A DNA stretch of 44,284 nt from Oscillospiraceae bacterium (GTDB lineage Bacteria > Bacillota > Clostridia > Oscillospirales > Oscillospiraceae): assembly GCA_009783555.1 (NCBI GenBank), contig WRDH01000023.1, positions 1-44,284 of the forward strand. Direction: 5' to 3'. Below, piece after piece: positions 33,850-42,579 of this stretch. A model generated the notes under the pieces. It worked only from the letters and a program-made list of their open reading frames with translations. It was not told the origin of the DNA and did no database searches. Each line of letters starts with the position of its first letter. The first letter of the stretch is position 1. A program made the translations under genes and the position numbers.

Positions 33850-34521
33850 ATGGAATTCATATATGAAACGCACATGCACACGTCGGAGGCTAGTGCATGT
33901 GGGGTTGCTTCCGGCAAGCAACAGGCTGCCGCGTATAAATTAAGGGGATATACCGGAATTATTGTTACGGACCATTTTATTAACGGATATTCAAACTGTC
34001 CGATGAATTTGTCATGGGAAGATAAAATGAGACACTTTGTAAAAGGATATGAAAACGCGAAAAAAGCAGGAGATAAAATAGGGTTGGATGTTTTTCTCGG
34101 GTGGGAGCGGAGAAACACTACCGGCTCTGAATTTTTAACATACGGGTTGGATTTGGAATTTTTACTGTCGTACCCTGATTTGGACATTATGAGTACGGAA
34201 GATTATTGTACGCTTGTTAAAGAATCAGGCGGTTATCTTGCGCAAGCACACCCATATCGGGATGCTTATTATATAGACCATTGCTATCCCGTCGCACCGC
34301 ATTTGATTGACGGGATTGAGGTAATCAACTCTTTCGATAAAGAATCGTCAAATAACAAAGCTCTTGCGTATGCACTTAAATATGACCTCGCAATACAAGC
34401 AGGCACAGATTCCCACGGCAGAGGCGAACGCTACTTCACAGGAATCGTGCTGAAAAAGAAAGCAGAAAGTATTTTCGATATCATCGACGCGCTAAAGGCG
34501 AGGGATGTTGAATTGTTGTGA
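33850..34521 (+). CDS. PHP domain metal-dependent phosphoesterase
   Basis: A 223-aa PHP-fold protein: ETHMHTSEASACG (residues 6-18), IIVTDHFINGY, GWERRN, AQAHPYRD, and QAGTDSHGRG carry the expected metal ligands. Distinct from the HisK-type protein at 4976. The family includes nucleoside 3',5'-bisphosphate phosphatases (TrpH/RnaAM-like) and uncharacterised hydrolases; the substrate cannot be decided. AGAGGG precedes the ATG. Decayed copies of the window's repeats flank it on both sides. Confidence 0.82.
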   Translation: MEFIYETHMHTSEASACGVASGKQQAAAYKLRGYTGIIVTDHFINGYSNCPMNLSWEDKMRHFVKGYENAKKAGDKIGLDVFLGWERRNTTGSEFLTYGLDLEFLLSYPDLDIMSTEDYCTLVKESGGYLAQAHPYRDAYYIDHCYPVAPHLIDGIEVINSFDKESSNNKALAYALKYDLAIQAGTDSHGRGERYFTGIVLKKKAESIFDIIDALKARDVELL

Positions 34522-34535
34522 ACCGTTCATCTGTC

Positions 34536-35024
34536 CTACACAGCACAATCTCGCTTCTCACCACGTAACATCTCAAGTCCGTGTTCGAGCGCGGGCAGAA
34601 CTGCATAGAGGTTTTCTCTTGCTGCTTTTGGGCTGCCGGGCAGGTTAATAATCAGCGATTCACCGCGTATTCCTGCTTGTTGGCGGGCGAGGATTGCGCG
34701 GTTTGTTATTTTCAGGCTCTCAGCTCTCATTGCCTCCGGGATTCCGGGGGTTAATCTTGTGCAAACGGCTATTGTCGCTTCAGGTGTTACATCACGGTTT
34801 GAAAAACCCGTGCCTCCGGTCGTCACGATAAGCGCAATATCAAGCTCATCGGCACATTTGATAAGTGTTTGCTCAATCATGTCTTGTTCATCGGGAATTG
34901 TGGACATATATTCAACAACATATCCTGCACTTTCCAAAATCTCACGAACAGCAGGACCGCCAAGATCTTCCCGGATACCTTCATAACATTTGTCACTAAT
35001 TGTTAAAACCGAAGCTGTATACAT
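34536..35024 (-). CDS. MogA/MoaB-family molybdopterin adenylyltransferase
   Basis: Adenylates molybdopterin ahead of metal insertion. The 162-aa protein carries the MPT-binding motifs TTGGTGFSNRDVTPEAT (about residues 67-83) and NLPGSPKAARENL (about 127-139). It is about 30 kb from the moaA-moaC-MOSC cluster, so it completes part of the Moco pathway at a second place; moaD, moaE and moeA are not in the window. MogA and MoaB share these motifs, so the symbol is left open. Confidence 0.9.
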   Translation of the reverse strand: MYTASVLTISDKCYEGIREDLGGPAVREILESAGYVVEYMSTIPDEQDMIEQTLIKCADELDIALIVTTGGTGFSNRDVTPEATIAVCTRLTPGIPEAMRAESLKITNRAILARQQAGIRGESLIINLPGSPKAARENLYAVLPALEHGLEMLRGEKRDCAV

Positions 35025-35103
35025 CCTGTAATAACCTTTCTAAGTTTTTATGTAAGTATACCATAATTCACTTGAATATAGTAAGTTTTATTAAGCGTAA
35101 AGC

Positions 35104-35158
35104 TGATGAACCATCCCCGGTATTTGTTCCTTTGAAGACTGATGAACCGTCCCCCCGC
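35104..35158. repeat. Decayed GATGAACCGTCCCC repeat copies
   Basis: Two partial units, GATGAACCATCCCC and GATGAACCGTCCCC, about 40 bp apart, match the reverse strand of the element at 291-323. They lie in the gap between the divergent MogA-like and DivIC/FtsB-like genes. Confidence 0.55.
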
Positions 35159-35199
35159 ACTATACAAAAAAATTACTTCTATTACTGCACAAAATGGTG

Positions 35200-35205
35200 T
35201 ATAAT
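35200..35205 (+). promoter_or_regulatory. TATAAT -10 box for the DivIC/FtsB-like gene
   Basis: Perfect TATAAT; no good -35 is visible at 16-18 bp. The start would be near 35212, giving a leader of about 12 nt. Confidence 0.4.
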
Positions 35206-35223
35206 TCATGCGGGGTGAGAGTT

Positions 35224-35517
35224 GTGTCATCACGATCAAGGATAATCACTATAATTATTATATTAGCGTTTACAGTCTATGCAGGTATCAGCCTGTATAA
35301 CTTTTGGGGACATCACGTAGATGTTCTGGATTCATTGCAGGAAGCAAGGGTAGAAGCAGCGGAGCTGCAGCAAAGAATCGCAGACCTGGAATATATGCTT
35401 GCTCATATAGATGATCCTGATGTTATGCGACGCATTGCGGAAGAAGTACTGGGGCTTGTGTCCCCTGATGAGTTTGTTATCAACGACGGCACAATTATTA
35501 TTTGGGATAATGATTAA
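35224..35517 (+). CDS. DivIC/FtsB-like septum-formation protein
   Basis: About 97 aa: a basic N-terminus, one membrane helix (IITIIIILAFTVYAGISLY, residues 6-24), then a heptad coiled coil (LQEARVEAAELQQRIADLE) and an acidic tail with EEVLGLVSPDEFVI. This is the plan of DivIC/FtsB, a bitopic scaffold linking FtsL and FtsQ/DivIB in the divisome. GTG 35224 is preceded by GGGGTGAG. The order DivIC-like, AAA ATPase, prs, pth is close to that in several Bacillota. Confidence 0.75.
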   Translation: MSSRSRIITIIIILAFTVYAGISLYNFWGHHVDVLDSLQEARVEAAELQQRIADLEYMLAHIDDPDVMRRIAEEVLGLVSPDEFVINDGTIIIWDND

Positions 35518-35543
35518 ACCGGCAGAAGGGTATGTTCATTAGT

Positions 35544-36728
35544 ATGGACAGTTTGGATGATATCAATAAAAAAAGCAGGGAAGAACTCTTACGAGATATG
35601 AAGCCGGCGGGAGCATATCTCGACAGTTTGAGCGGATTTGCAGATATTATCGGGACAATCAGACAAGCGGAAAATGCGGCAAATGAACTGCTTCGGGAAA
35701 CATCGGGAACAATAACAGGGAAAAATATCGTAAAAAACGCTGCTGATACGTCCTATACTGAAGTCACGCCGGCAGCAGACGGTGAAAAAACAAAAGCAAA
35801 TAAAAAAACAAGCACAAAAGATTTTGCAGACGGAGAGCCGCCGCAAGTGACAGAAACACAAACAGATACACAGACAGATACGGAAGAAGCTCCCGTTGCT
35901 GAGAAAACTCAGGAAGAGCTGCTTGAAACACTTGATGCACTCGTTGGGCTGGATAATATTAAGCAAAGCGTAAAAAGCCTTATAAACTTAGTAAAAATCC
36001 GCAAGCTGCGTGAGGAAAATGAACTCCCAAACCCGCCGTTGTCATTGCACATGGTGTTTGCAGGAAATCCCGGTACAGGTAAAACGACTGTCGCACGTAT
36101 TCTCTCTGAGCTTTATAAAGCTATAGGGGTTTTGTCAAAGGGACAGCTTGTAGAGGTTGACCGCAGCGGTCTCGTAGCCGGCTTTGTCGGTCAAACAGCA
36201 ATTAAAACATCTGAAGTTGTGACAAGTGCGTTGGGCGGAATACTATTCATTGACGAGGCTTATGCGCTTGCTCCGGATACGGGAGCCGGAAACGATTTCG
36301 GGCGCGAGTCAATCGAAACACTCCTAAAGCTGATGGAAGACCACAGAGACGATTTAATTGTGATTGTTGCAGGGTACAGCGATCCGATGGAGCGGTTTAT
36401 CACTTCAAATCCGGGTCTTGAATCACGGTTTAACAGATATTTTTTCTTTGAAGATTACAATAGTGAAGAACTATACGAAATATTCGATTTAATGTGTGTA
36501 AAAAGCGAATACAAGCTAACCGACGATGCCCAGGAGTTTGCGCGTGAGCACTTTAAAATAATCTACGAAAACCGTGACGAAAACTTCGGGAATGCCCGTC
36601 ACGTAAGAAACTTCTTCGAAAACATCGTCACAGTCCACTCCGACAGGGTATCAGCCTTAGAAGAACACACCCGCGAAGACCTGACAACAATTGTATTAGA
36701 AGATATGGAAAAGGCTGCAGAAGTATAA
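35544..36728 (+). CDS. AAA+ ATPase of the CbbX/SpoVK type
   Basis: About 394 aa. An N-terminal region of 125 residues is Thr/Glu/Lys-rich and low-complexity (TQTDTQTDTEE). The AAA domain follows: LVGLDNIKQSVKSLI, Walker A GNPGTGKT (about residues 174-181), Walker B GILFIDEAYA (about 232-241), sensor GLESRFNRY, and a GNARHVRNFFE lid motif of the CbbX/SpoVK family. SpoVK acts in sporulation; without other sporulation genes nearby the role is open. ATG 35544 is slightly better placed to AGAAGGG than the ATG at 35532. Confidence 0.85.
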   Translation: MDSLDDINKKSREELLRDMKPAGAYLDSLSGFADIIGTIRQAENAANELLRETSGTITGKNIVKNAADTSYTEVTPAADGEKTKANKKTSTKDFADGEPPQVTETQTDTQTDTEEAPVAEKTQEELLETLDALVGLDNIKQSVKSLINLVKIRKLREENELPNPPLSLHMVFAGNPGTGKTTVARILSELYKAIGVLSKGQLVEVDRSGLVAGFVGQTAIKTSEVVTSALGGILFIDEAYALAPDTGAGNDFGRESIETLLKLMEDHRDDLIVIVAGYSDPMERFITSNPGLESRFNRYFFFEDYNSEELYEIFDLMCVKSEYKLTDDAQEFAREHFKIIYENRDENFGNARHVRNFFENIVTVHSDRVSALEEHTREDLTTIVLEDMEKAAEV

Positions 36729-36749
36729 TTTATAAACATGGAGGTCACT

Positions 36750-37706
36750 ATGGCACACGGTAAGGACATAAAAATCATATGTGGTAACTCTAATATCCCA
36801 TTTGCGGAGGACGTTTGCCGAAACATTGGTTTACGTCTGGGGAGCACGGTTGTTTCAGCTTTTTCTGACGGAGAAATCGCCGTGTCTCTTAATGAAACGG
36901 TACGCGGCTCGGATGTATTTATCATCCAATCAACATGCACACCTATAAATGACCATCTTATGGAAATGCTCATTATGGTGGACGCGTGTAAACGTGCTTC
37001 GGCAAGCAGGATAACGTGCGTAATGCCGTATTTCGGCTATGCCCGGCAGGACAGAAAAGCAAAAGCTCGTGACCCGATATCGGCAAAGCTTGTATCAAAT
37101 CTCATAACAGCAGCAGGTACGGACAGAGTTTTGACAATGGATTTACACGCTGCGCAAATACAGGGGTTTTTCGACATTCCTGTTGACAACTTGATTGGTG
37201 CACCGCTATTTGTTGACTACTATGACAGAAAAAAATTCAAAGGCTCAAGCGATACAATAATCGTATCTCCCGACATAGGCTCGGTTGCCCGCGCCCGGGC
37301 GTTTGCACTGAAAATGGGATTGGGGTTAGCTATAATAGACAAGCGGCGTGAAAAAGCAAATCAATCGGAGGTTATGAACATAATTGGTTCTGTCGAAGGT
37401 AAGAGGATTATACTATACGATGACATGGTGGACACAGCAGGAAGTCTTTGCGAAGCTGCAAAAGCACTCGTTGAAGTAGGCAGAGCAAAAGAACTTTTCG
37501 CATGCGCCAGTCATGGCGTGCTTTCCGGAAATGCCATTGAAAGGATAGAAGAAAGCGTAATCAAAGAGGTGATATTCTCAGATACTATACCATTTCCCGG
37601 AGAAAAGCCGAGCGCAAAAATAAAGTATCTGACAGCAGCACCCCTCTTTGCGGAAGCAATAAACCGTATTTTTGAAGAAGTCTCGATATCTACACTGTTT
37701 AGGTGA
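36750..37706 (+). CDS. prs: Ribose-phosphate pyrophosphokinase Prs
   Basis: Makes PRPP from ribose 5-phosphate and ATP, feeding histidine, purine and other pathways. About 318 aa. Motifs: NIPFAEDVCRNIG, FSDGEIAVSLNETVRGSDVFI, MPYFGYARQDRK, MDLHAAQIQGFFDIPVDNL, and the PRPP-binding loop YDDMVDTAGSL. ATG 36750 is chosen because GGAGGT stands five bases upstream; the ATG at 36738 precedes that ribosome site. Confidence 0.96.
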   Translation: MAHGKDIKIICGNSNIPFAEDVCRNIGLRLGSTVVSAFSDGEIAVSLNETVRGSDVFIIQSTCTPINDHLMEMLIMVDACKRASASRITCVMPYFGYARQDRKAKARDPISAKLVSNLITAAGTDRVLTMDLHAAQIQGFFDIPVDNLIGAPLFVDYYDRKKFKGSSDTIIVSPDIGSVARARAFALKMGLGLAIIDKRREKANQSEVMNIIGSVEGKRIILYDDMVDTAGSLCEAAKALVEVGRAKELFACASHGVLSGNAIERIEESVIKEVIFSDTIPFPGEKPSAKIKYLTAAPLFAEAINRIFEEVSISTLFR

Positions 37707-37797
37707 TGCAGTTTGAAAATGGAAAATGATAATGCAGAATGCAGAAATGAAAGCGTTTTAATTGCGTTTTGTGCAACAGAAAGGCATGGTTAATAGC

Positions 37798-38385
37798 ATG
37801 TTTTTCAGAAAAAAAGTGCCGGTTGCGTGGATAGCTGTGTTCTTGGGTAATCCCGGACTGCGGTACGATAATACACGCCACAATGCCGGATTTATTACCG
37901 CTGATATCATAGCTAAAGAAATCGGCACTAAAATAAATAATGCCAAGTTCAGCGCATTGACTACTGTTGTTAAGCTTGGCGAAGAGCAAGTTCTTATACT
38001 CAAACCACAAACCTATATGAACCTCAGCGGAAGTTCGGTAAAGCAAGCAATGAGGTTCTACAAAGTGCCGCTTGAAAATGTAGTAGTGATATCTGATGAT
38101 GTGTCGCTCCCCACAGGAAAGCTGCGAGTCCGCCGCCGCGGCTCTGCAGGTGGACATAACGGGCTTAAGGACATAATTGCGAAATGCGGAGGCGAAGACT
38201 TCCCCAGAGTGCGGATAGGAGTCGGCTCACCGCCGCACGAAGAGTACGACATGGCAGATTGGGTGCTTTCAAAACTCAGCGTTGAAGAAAGAATACTCAT
38301 CTCTGAAACAGCACTAAAAGCCGCTGCCGCCTTGGAAATGATAATCATAAGCGGAGTAGAAGAAGCAATGGCGAAGTATAATTAG
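37798..38385 (+). CDS. pth: Peptidyl-tRNA hydrolase Pth
   Basis: Recycles peptidyl-tRNA released from stalled ribosomes. About 195 aa: FLGNPGLRYDNTRHNAGF holds the catalytic His, followed by KPQTYMNLSG, the SDDVSLP acid, and SAGGHNGLKDI. ATG 37798 (MFFRKKVPVAW) matches the expected length best; an ATG at 37786 is only two bases after AAAGG. A tract of short AATGCAGA repeats separates it from prs. Confidence 0.94.
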   Translation: MFFRKKVPVAWIAVFLGNPGLRYDNTRHNAGFITADIIAKEIGTKINNAKFSALTTVVKLGEEQVLILKPQTYMNLSGSSVKQAMRFYKVPLENVVVISDDVSLPTGKLRVRRRGSAGGHNGLKDIIAKCGGEDFPRVRIGVGSPPHEEYDMADWVLSKLSVEERILISETALKAAAALEMIIISGVEEAMAKYN

Positions 38386-38412
38386 GATTTAGGATTTAGG
38401 GGATAAGAGTTA

Positions 38413-40995
38413 ATGACACCGATGATGAGGCAATATCTTGATGTAAAAGGACGCAATCCCGGCAGCATCCTTTTTTTTCGACTTGGCGACTTTTATGAGA
38501 TGTTTGGCGACGATGCCAAGCTTGTTGCGAAAGAGCTTGATATTGTACTGACAACACGTGATAAATCGAGCGATCCAAACGAAAGAATGCCGATGTGTGG
38601 TGTACCGTATCACTCTGCTGAGCCATATATCGCCCGCCTTATAGCAAAAGGATACAAAGTCGCAATATGTGAGCAACTGGAAGATCCTGCGACAGTCAAA
38701 GGCATTGTGGACAGGGATGTTGTTCGAACCGTTACTCCGGGAACTCTGATGGAATCCTCGATGCTTGATGAAAGTAAGTCGAATTATCTGTGTGCGGCAT
38801 ACCTTGGCGATACATCAGCAATATGCTTTACAGACTTGTCTACAGGTGATGTATCTGTTACGGAGTTTGCTCAAAACGATATCAGGCACATCGAAAACGA
38901 GCTAAGCGCATACTCCCCCGCTGAGTGCATAATAGGCGGCGATGCGGATATGGTAAAGCACTTAAGTGAATACTTGAAAACACGGCATGGATGTTTGGTG
39001 CAGCATGATGAAGAACGATTTGTCGGGACAAGCGACAGTTTAGTACGAGCGCATTTTGGGAACGATATCTACTCGGAGCTTACAATTCAAGGAGAACCAT
39101 CCCCCTGCATTGCGGCAGTCGGCGCACTACTGTCATACGTTTCAGATACGCAAAACACTGACCTTTCCCATCTTAGAACACTACGTCGCAATAATGACGA
39201 CTCCTATATGGAGATGGATATAAACACCATGCGCAACTTAGAGTTGATTTCATCACTTAGAACAGGTGAGAAAAAAGGCAGCTTGCTTTGGGTCTTGGAT
39301 AAAACAAAAACATCTATGGGGCGGCGCTTGATACGTGCATGGATATTGCGACCACTGCTCTCAACTGCATCAATAAAACGCAGACAAAGTGCAGTACAGG
39401 AACTCTTTAGCGCAACGGTTGCACGTGGGGAGCTTATTCTATCGCTAAAGAAAATTAACGACATTGAGCGTTTGATAGGAAAAATTGTTTACGGTAATGC
39501 AGGTTGTAAGGACTTAAAAGCACTATCCTCTTCCTTGGTTGTTCTTCCCGAACTCACGTCACAGCTTATGCATATGAAGTCAACTGTACTATGCCGCATG
39601 GCTGCTATGGACACACTCGAAGATATAGCCGGGCTTATAGACGAGAACATTCTTGATGACCCGCCATTTTCTGTTCGTGAGGGTGGTTTTATTAAGGACG
39701 GTGTTAATGCAGAAGTTGACAGATTGCGGGGACTGCATGAAAATCGTCTGGTGGTACTTACTGATATTGAAGCAAAAGAACGCAAGCGTACAGGAAAAAA
39801 ACTCAAAATCGGATTTAACAAGGTTTTTGGTTATTATATCGAAATACCGAGATCATCGTCAGAAGATGTACCGGACGATTATATAAGAAAGCAAACACTG
39901 GCAAACTGCGAAAGATTTATAACTCAGGAACTCAAGGAGTTGGAAACAGAACTATTATCCGCAAAGGACAACTTGACAGCCCTCGAATACAAGCTGTTTG
40001 AAGATCTGCGCTTGAAAATTGCGGCAATGGTCGGACGTATTCAAACCACAGCAAGAAATGTTGCCGAACTTGATGTACTGTGTTCTTTTGCGGAAACAGC
40101 GGTTGTCAATAATTATTGCATGCCGGAAATTGATGTATCGGGTATTATTGACATAAAAGACGGTCGTCATCCCGTTGTAGAAATAATGCAGCAAGGGTCT
40201 TTGTTTGTGCCAAATGATACATATCTTGATATAGAAACATCCCGAACAGCAATAATAACCGGTCCGAATATGGCGGGCAAGTCGACATACATGCGCCAGA
40301 CCGCGCTTATAGTTTTAATGGCGCAGATGGGATCGTTTGTACCTGCACGTTCAGCACAGATAGGTATAGTAGACAGGGTATTTACGCGCATAGGCGCATC
40401 CGACGACCTCTCGGCAGGTAAATCAACATTTATGGTCGAGATGACCGAGGTTGCCGATATTCTCGCAAGCGCAACACGCAACGGACTGTTGATTCTTGAT
40501 GAGATAGGCCGGGGTACATCGACATATGATGGCATGTCTGTGGCAAGAGCGGTACTGGAGCACTGCGCGGACAAGAAAAAGCTGGGTGCGAAAACACTAT
40601 TTGCAACGCATTATCACGAACTGACTGCATTGGAAGATGAAATAGAAGGCGTTAAGAATTTTAACATCTCAGCGAAAAAGCGGGGTGACGATATAATATT
40701 CCTGCGGAAAATTGTCCCCGGCGGAGCGGACGACAGCTACGGAATAGAAGTAGCAGGACTCGCAGGCGTCCCGGAAACAGTGATTAAGCGGGCTAAGGCG
40801 GTATTAAAAACCTTGGAAGAAGAAAAAGGCGTGCCACATCGCCAGCGCAGTACACCTATAGAAGATACAGGACAAATATCGCTAACGGACATGGGGGCAG
40901 GTGAAGTAGCAGAGCAACTTAAAAACATAGATTTGAATACGCTCACCCCGCTTGAGGCGTTGAGCTTGTTGTTTGAACTGAAGAAGAAGCTGTAG
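38413..40995 (+). CDS. mutS: DNA mismatch repair protein MutS
   Basis: Recognises mismatches and starts repair. At 860 aa it is full length. The N-terminal mismatch-binding Phe-x-Glu is in RLGDFYEMFGDDA (about residues 23-35). The ATPase has Walker A GPNMAGKST (617-625), and Walker B LLILDEIGRGTSTYDGMS (about 693-710). The C-terminus ends with the short helical dimer region. mutL does not follow; instead the minus-strand accessory block begins 85 bp later. Confidence 0.97.
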   Translation: MTPMMRQYLDVKGRNPGSILFFRLGDFYEMFGDDAKLVAKELDIVLTTRDKSSDPNERMPMCGVPYHSAEPYIARLIAKGYKVAICEQLEDPATVKGIVDRDVVRTVTPGTLMESSMLDESKSNYLCAAYLGDTSAICFTDLSTGDVSVTEFAQNDIRHIENELSAYSPAECIIGGDADMVKHLSEYLKTRHGCLVQHDEERFVGTSDSLVRAHFGNDIYSELTIQGEPSPCIAAVGALLSYVSDTQNTDLSHLRTLRRNNDDSYMEMDINTMRNLELISSLRTGEKKGSLLWVLDKTKTSMGRRLIRAWILRPLLSTASIKRRQSAVQELFSATVARGELILSLKKINDIERLIGKIVYGNAGCKDLKALSSSLVVLPELTSQLMHMKSTVLCRMAAMDTLEDIAGLIDENILDDPPFSVREGGFIKDGVNAEVDRLRGLHENRLVVLTDIEAKERKRTGKKLKIGFNKVFGYYIEIPRSSSEDVPDDYIRKQTLANCERFITQELKELETELLSAKDNLTALEYKLFEDLRLKIAAMVGRIQTTARNVAELDVLCSFAETAVVNNYCMPEIDVSGIIDIKDGRHPVVEIMQQGSLFVPNDTYLDIETSRTAIITGPNMAGKSTYMRQTALIVLMAQMGSFVPARSAQIGIVDRVFTRIGASDDLSAGKSTFMVEMTEVADILASATRNGLLILDEIGRGTSTYDGMSVARAVLEHCADKKKLGAKTLFATHYHELTALEDEIEGVKNFNISAKKRGDDIIFLRKIVPGGADDSYGIEVAGLAGVPETVIKRAKAVLKTLEEEKGVPHRQRSTPIEDTGQISLTDMGAGEVAEQLKNIDLNTLTPLEALSLLFELKKKL

Positions 40996-41079
40996 GGGAT
41001 GTGTCCTTTTCACTCATTCTACGATGCTCTGTTTGTTTCAATCTACACATCTCTGTAACAAGGATTAATTATTCCTTTG

Positions 41080-41373
41080 TCATACTTTTCTTTTATTAAA
41101 AGCAGATGGGGTGAGCCTGTATGCTTCTTTTTTGTCAGCCTTTACTATAGACCTTGTAGCGATTTGCTTATTACACTCCGGGCAGAATAATGCTCCATGA
41201 TGCTTTGAAAAATCAATTGTGCCTTCAATGATTCTATCATTGTACATCTTGACCAGTTTGGTTTCACCAACCTTCTGATATCGCGCAATATAACATTTGC
41301 AATATGCGCAGTTGATTTGAAGGATATGGCTGCCCTTGACTTTTATGCAGCTGGGGTTTTTATATATTTCCAT
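41080..41373 (-). CDS. Small zinc-ribbon protein, unknown
   Basis: 97 aa with two Cys pairs, INCAYCKCYIARYQ (residues 20-33) and LFCPECNKQIATR (about 62-74), likely one zinc ribbon, and a basic C-terminus (KKEAYRLTPSAFNKRKV). It resembles small conserved clostridial proteins with this CxxC...CPxC plan; function unknown. No clear ribosome site precedes the ATG, but a perfect palindrome, ATGATA-TAT-TATCAT (41375-41389), lies immediately upstream and could be an operator. Confidence 0.65.
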   Translation of the reverse strand: MEIYKNPSCIKVKGSHILQINCAYCKCYIARYQKVGETKLVKMYNDRIIEGTIDFSKHHGALFCPECNKQIATRSIVKADKKEAYRLTPSAFNKRKV

Positions 41374-41374
41374 G

Positions 41375-41389
41375 ATGATATATTATCAT
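41375..41389 (-). promoter_or_regulatory. Palindrome abutting the zinc-ribbon gene start
   Basis: ATGATATATTATCAT: 6-bp arms around a 3-bp centre, two bases from the ATG. It could bind a dimeric regulator or block translation as a hairpin; AT-rich palindromes also arise by chance. Confidence 0.3.
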
Positions 41390-41485
41390 GGTGGTTCGGT
41401 ATCTTCAATGGAGAAGGAACAAGGAGAAGGAACAATAGTATCTTATTATCGCAGACTGGTAATAACGATAAGTGAGTTTAATATA

Positions 41486-41527
41486 CAAAAAATGCAACGA
41501 GCCGAGGATTCATTTCCAGGCTCGTTG
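41486..41527 (-). terminator. Intrinsic terminator of the DUF3990-DUF3791 operon
   Basis: On the minus strand CAACGAGCC (41527-41519) pairs with GGCTCGTTG (41503-41495) and is followed by CATTTTTTG. It lies about 45 bp after the last gene of the operon. Confidence 0.8.
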
Positions 41528-41529
41528 GC

Positions 41530-41565
41530 TTATGCTTCCGCTGTTCCCAAGCGTCTATGTTTTCG
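41530..41565 (-). pseudogene. Remnant of an HsdS coding sequence (AENIDAWEQRK)
   Basis: On the minus strand a short frame reads AENIDAWEQRKHK before losing similarity. DAWEQRK is a stretch commonly found in type I restriction specificity subunits between repeat units. The 18 bases at 41535-41552 are identical to 43115-43132, where the same codons open the surviving half-HsdS gene. It appears to be a recombination scar. Confidence 0.55.
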
Positions 41566-41572
41566 GCTATCC

Positions 41573-41794
41573 TTAAATACGGTTTTTTAGAAACTCGTCG
41601 ATATTCCACACTATGCTCTCATCACTGAATGTATGCAGTGCTTCGTAGTTGTTGTCGATGTACTCAATTGCTCCTGCATCTTTCAGCAATTGATATGCGG
41701 CATTACCGTTGATTTTCTTAATCCCCTTATAAGTTTCAACACAATAAACAACAAACTCAACATGTTTCAAATCATCTTCATGCATAAAAATCAC
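41573..41794 (-). CDS. DUF3791 domain protein
   Basis: A 73-aa protein matching the DUF3791 pattern as I know it: VEFVVYCVETYK at the N-terminus, a central YQLLKDAGAIEYIDNNYEAL, then HTFSDESIVWNIDEFLKNR. Such proteins are found beside DUF3990 ADP-ribosyltransferase-like genes. Its ATG overlaps the stop of the preceding 79-aa gene by 4 bp, and a terminator follows. If the operon is a toxin-antitoxin module, this would be one of the two candidate neutralising partners. Confidence 0.75.
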   Translation of the reverse strand: MIFMHEDDLKHVEFVVYCVETYKGIKKINGNAAYQLLKDAGAIEYIDNNYEALHTFSDESIVWNIDEFLKNRI

Positions 41795-42030
41795 CCCTCA
41801 ACAGGAAACTCCAAGAACCCATTATTTACTTCATTGCTTATTATCTCTGCAAGTGTAGTGCTGCTAAAATGCCATAGCTTTGTATTCTCGCATTCGTAAA
41901 GCTTGTAGAATTGTGAATTATAGAATATATCCAGTGCTTTCAGTTTTGAAATGCTCAGCATTTGTGCAAGAATCTCAATAATTGAATAAGTACTTAATGC
42001 TAAAAACCCTATATAGCTGTCATTATCCAT
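41791..42030 (-). CDS. Small acidic protein, middle gene of the DUF3990 operon
   Basis: A 79-aa protein beginning MDNDSYIGFLALSTYSIIEILAQ, with ISKLKALDIFYNSQFYKLYE in the middle and a short C-terminus. It is predicted to be helical and soluble. The segment AxxxFYxSxFYxLYE recurs in small proteins next to DUF3990 genes as far as I recall, but I cannot name a family with confidence. It is 7 bp from the DUF3990 gene and overlaps the DUF3791 gene, so the three are expressed together. Confidence 0.7.
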   Translation of the reverse strand: MDNDSYIGFLALSTYSIIEILAQMLSISKLKALDIFYNSQFYKLYECENTKLWHFSSTTLAEIISNEVNNGFLEFPVEG

Positions 42031-42037
42031 TGTACAA

Positions 42038-42541
42038 TCACCTCTCTTGTTCTACTTTCACTACCTCGCTCTTAACAAACCGTAGTTCTTTGATAGCCTG
42101 TTCGGTGCAGAACGTTAATTGATTAAACAGTTTTGTTGTCTTTAGTCTCTTTATTGCTGTTTCTCGGTCTATATCGCCATTTTCAAATAACCTTAAAACT
42201 CTATAGACAGAGTCATTCGCAACAGGACCGGTTACTACATCATACTGCTTGCCGATGTATTTTCCCGCACGATTAGCGTAAACAAAATCCAGCCAAGCAT
42301 CATCAGGATTGCTAAACTCCAGGACAATAAACTCACGCTTGATTTTCTCATAATCTATCTCATAATAACTGACTGTTGGTTTTCCTCGACCATCATTTCG
42401 GTTAACAACGTTATTTGCAAAGCTCTCCGCTTGTTGTAAATTAACTGTTGTATAGAACCCTCTGCCATAATCTAATGTGCGGTTGGGTGTAATTATCCTG
42501 GGCTTATCTACTTCAACATTGCTTCCGTGGTATACTAACAC
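42038..42541 (-). CDS. DUF3990 protein, ADP-ribosyltransferase-like (candidate toxin)
   Basis: A 167-aa protein with the DUF3990 signature: YHGSN with His5, DYGRGFYTT with Tyr30, and FNQLTFCTEQAIKEL with Glu147. The order H, Y, E corresponds to the NAD-binding and catalytic residues of PARP-like ADP-ribosyltransferases. Function is inferred: an enzyme of this kind encoded first in a compact operon with two very small proteins resembles a toxin with antitoxins. The start is GTG at 42541, preceded by a very strong AGGAGGGG ribosome site and a promoter at 42580-42608. Confidence 0.8.
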   Translation of the reverse strand: MLVYHGSNVEVDKPRIITPNRTLDYGRGFYTTVNLQQAESFANNVVNRNDGRGKPTVSYYEIDYEKIKREFIVLEFSNPDDAWLDFVYANRAGKYIGKQYDVVTGPVANDSVYRVLRLFENGDIDRETAIKRLKTTKLFNQLTFCTEQAIKELRFVKSEVVKVEQER

Positions 42542-42579
42542 GGTAAAACCCCTCCTTCACAATCGGGTACTATGAGTAA

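Noticed and set aside
35589-35966. 125-codon Cys-rich minus-strand frame opposite the AAA ATPase gene
   Set aside because: The cysteines come from antisense reading of the low-complexity Thr/Lys region; not a real Cys-rich protein.
41336-41590. 84-codon plus-strand frame after mutS
   Set aside because: Runs antisense to the zinc-ribbon gene start, the operon terminator and the HsdS stub; no ribosome site or protein character.
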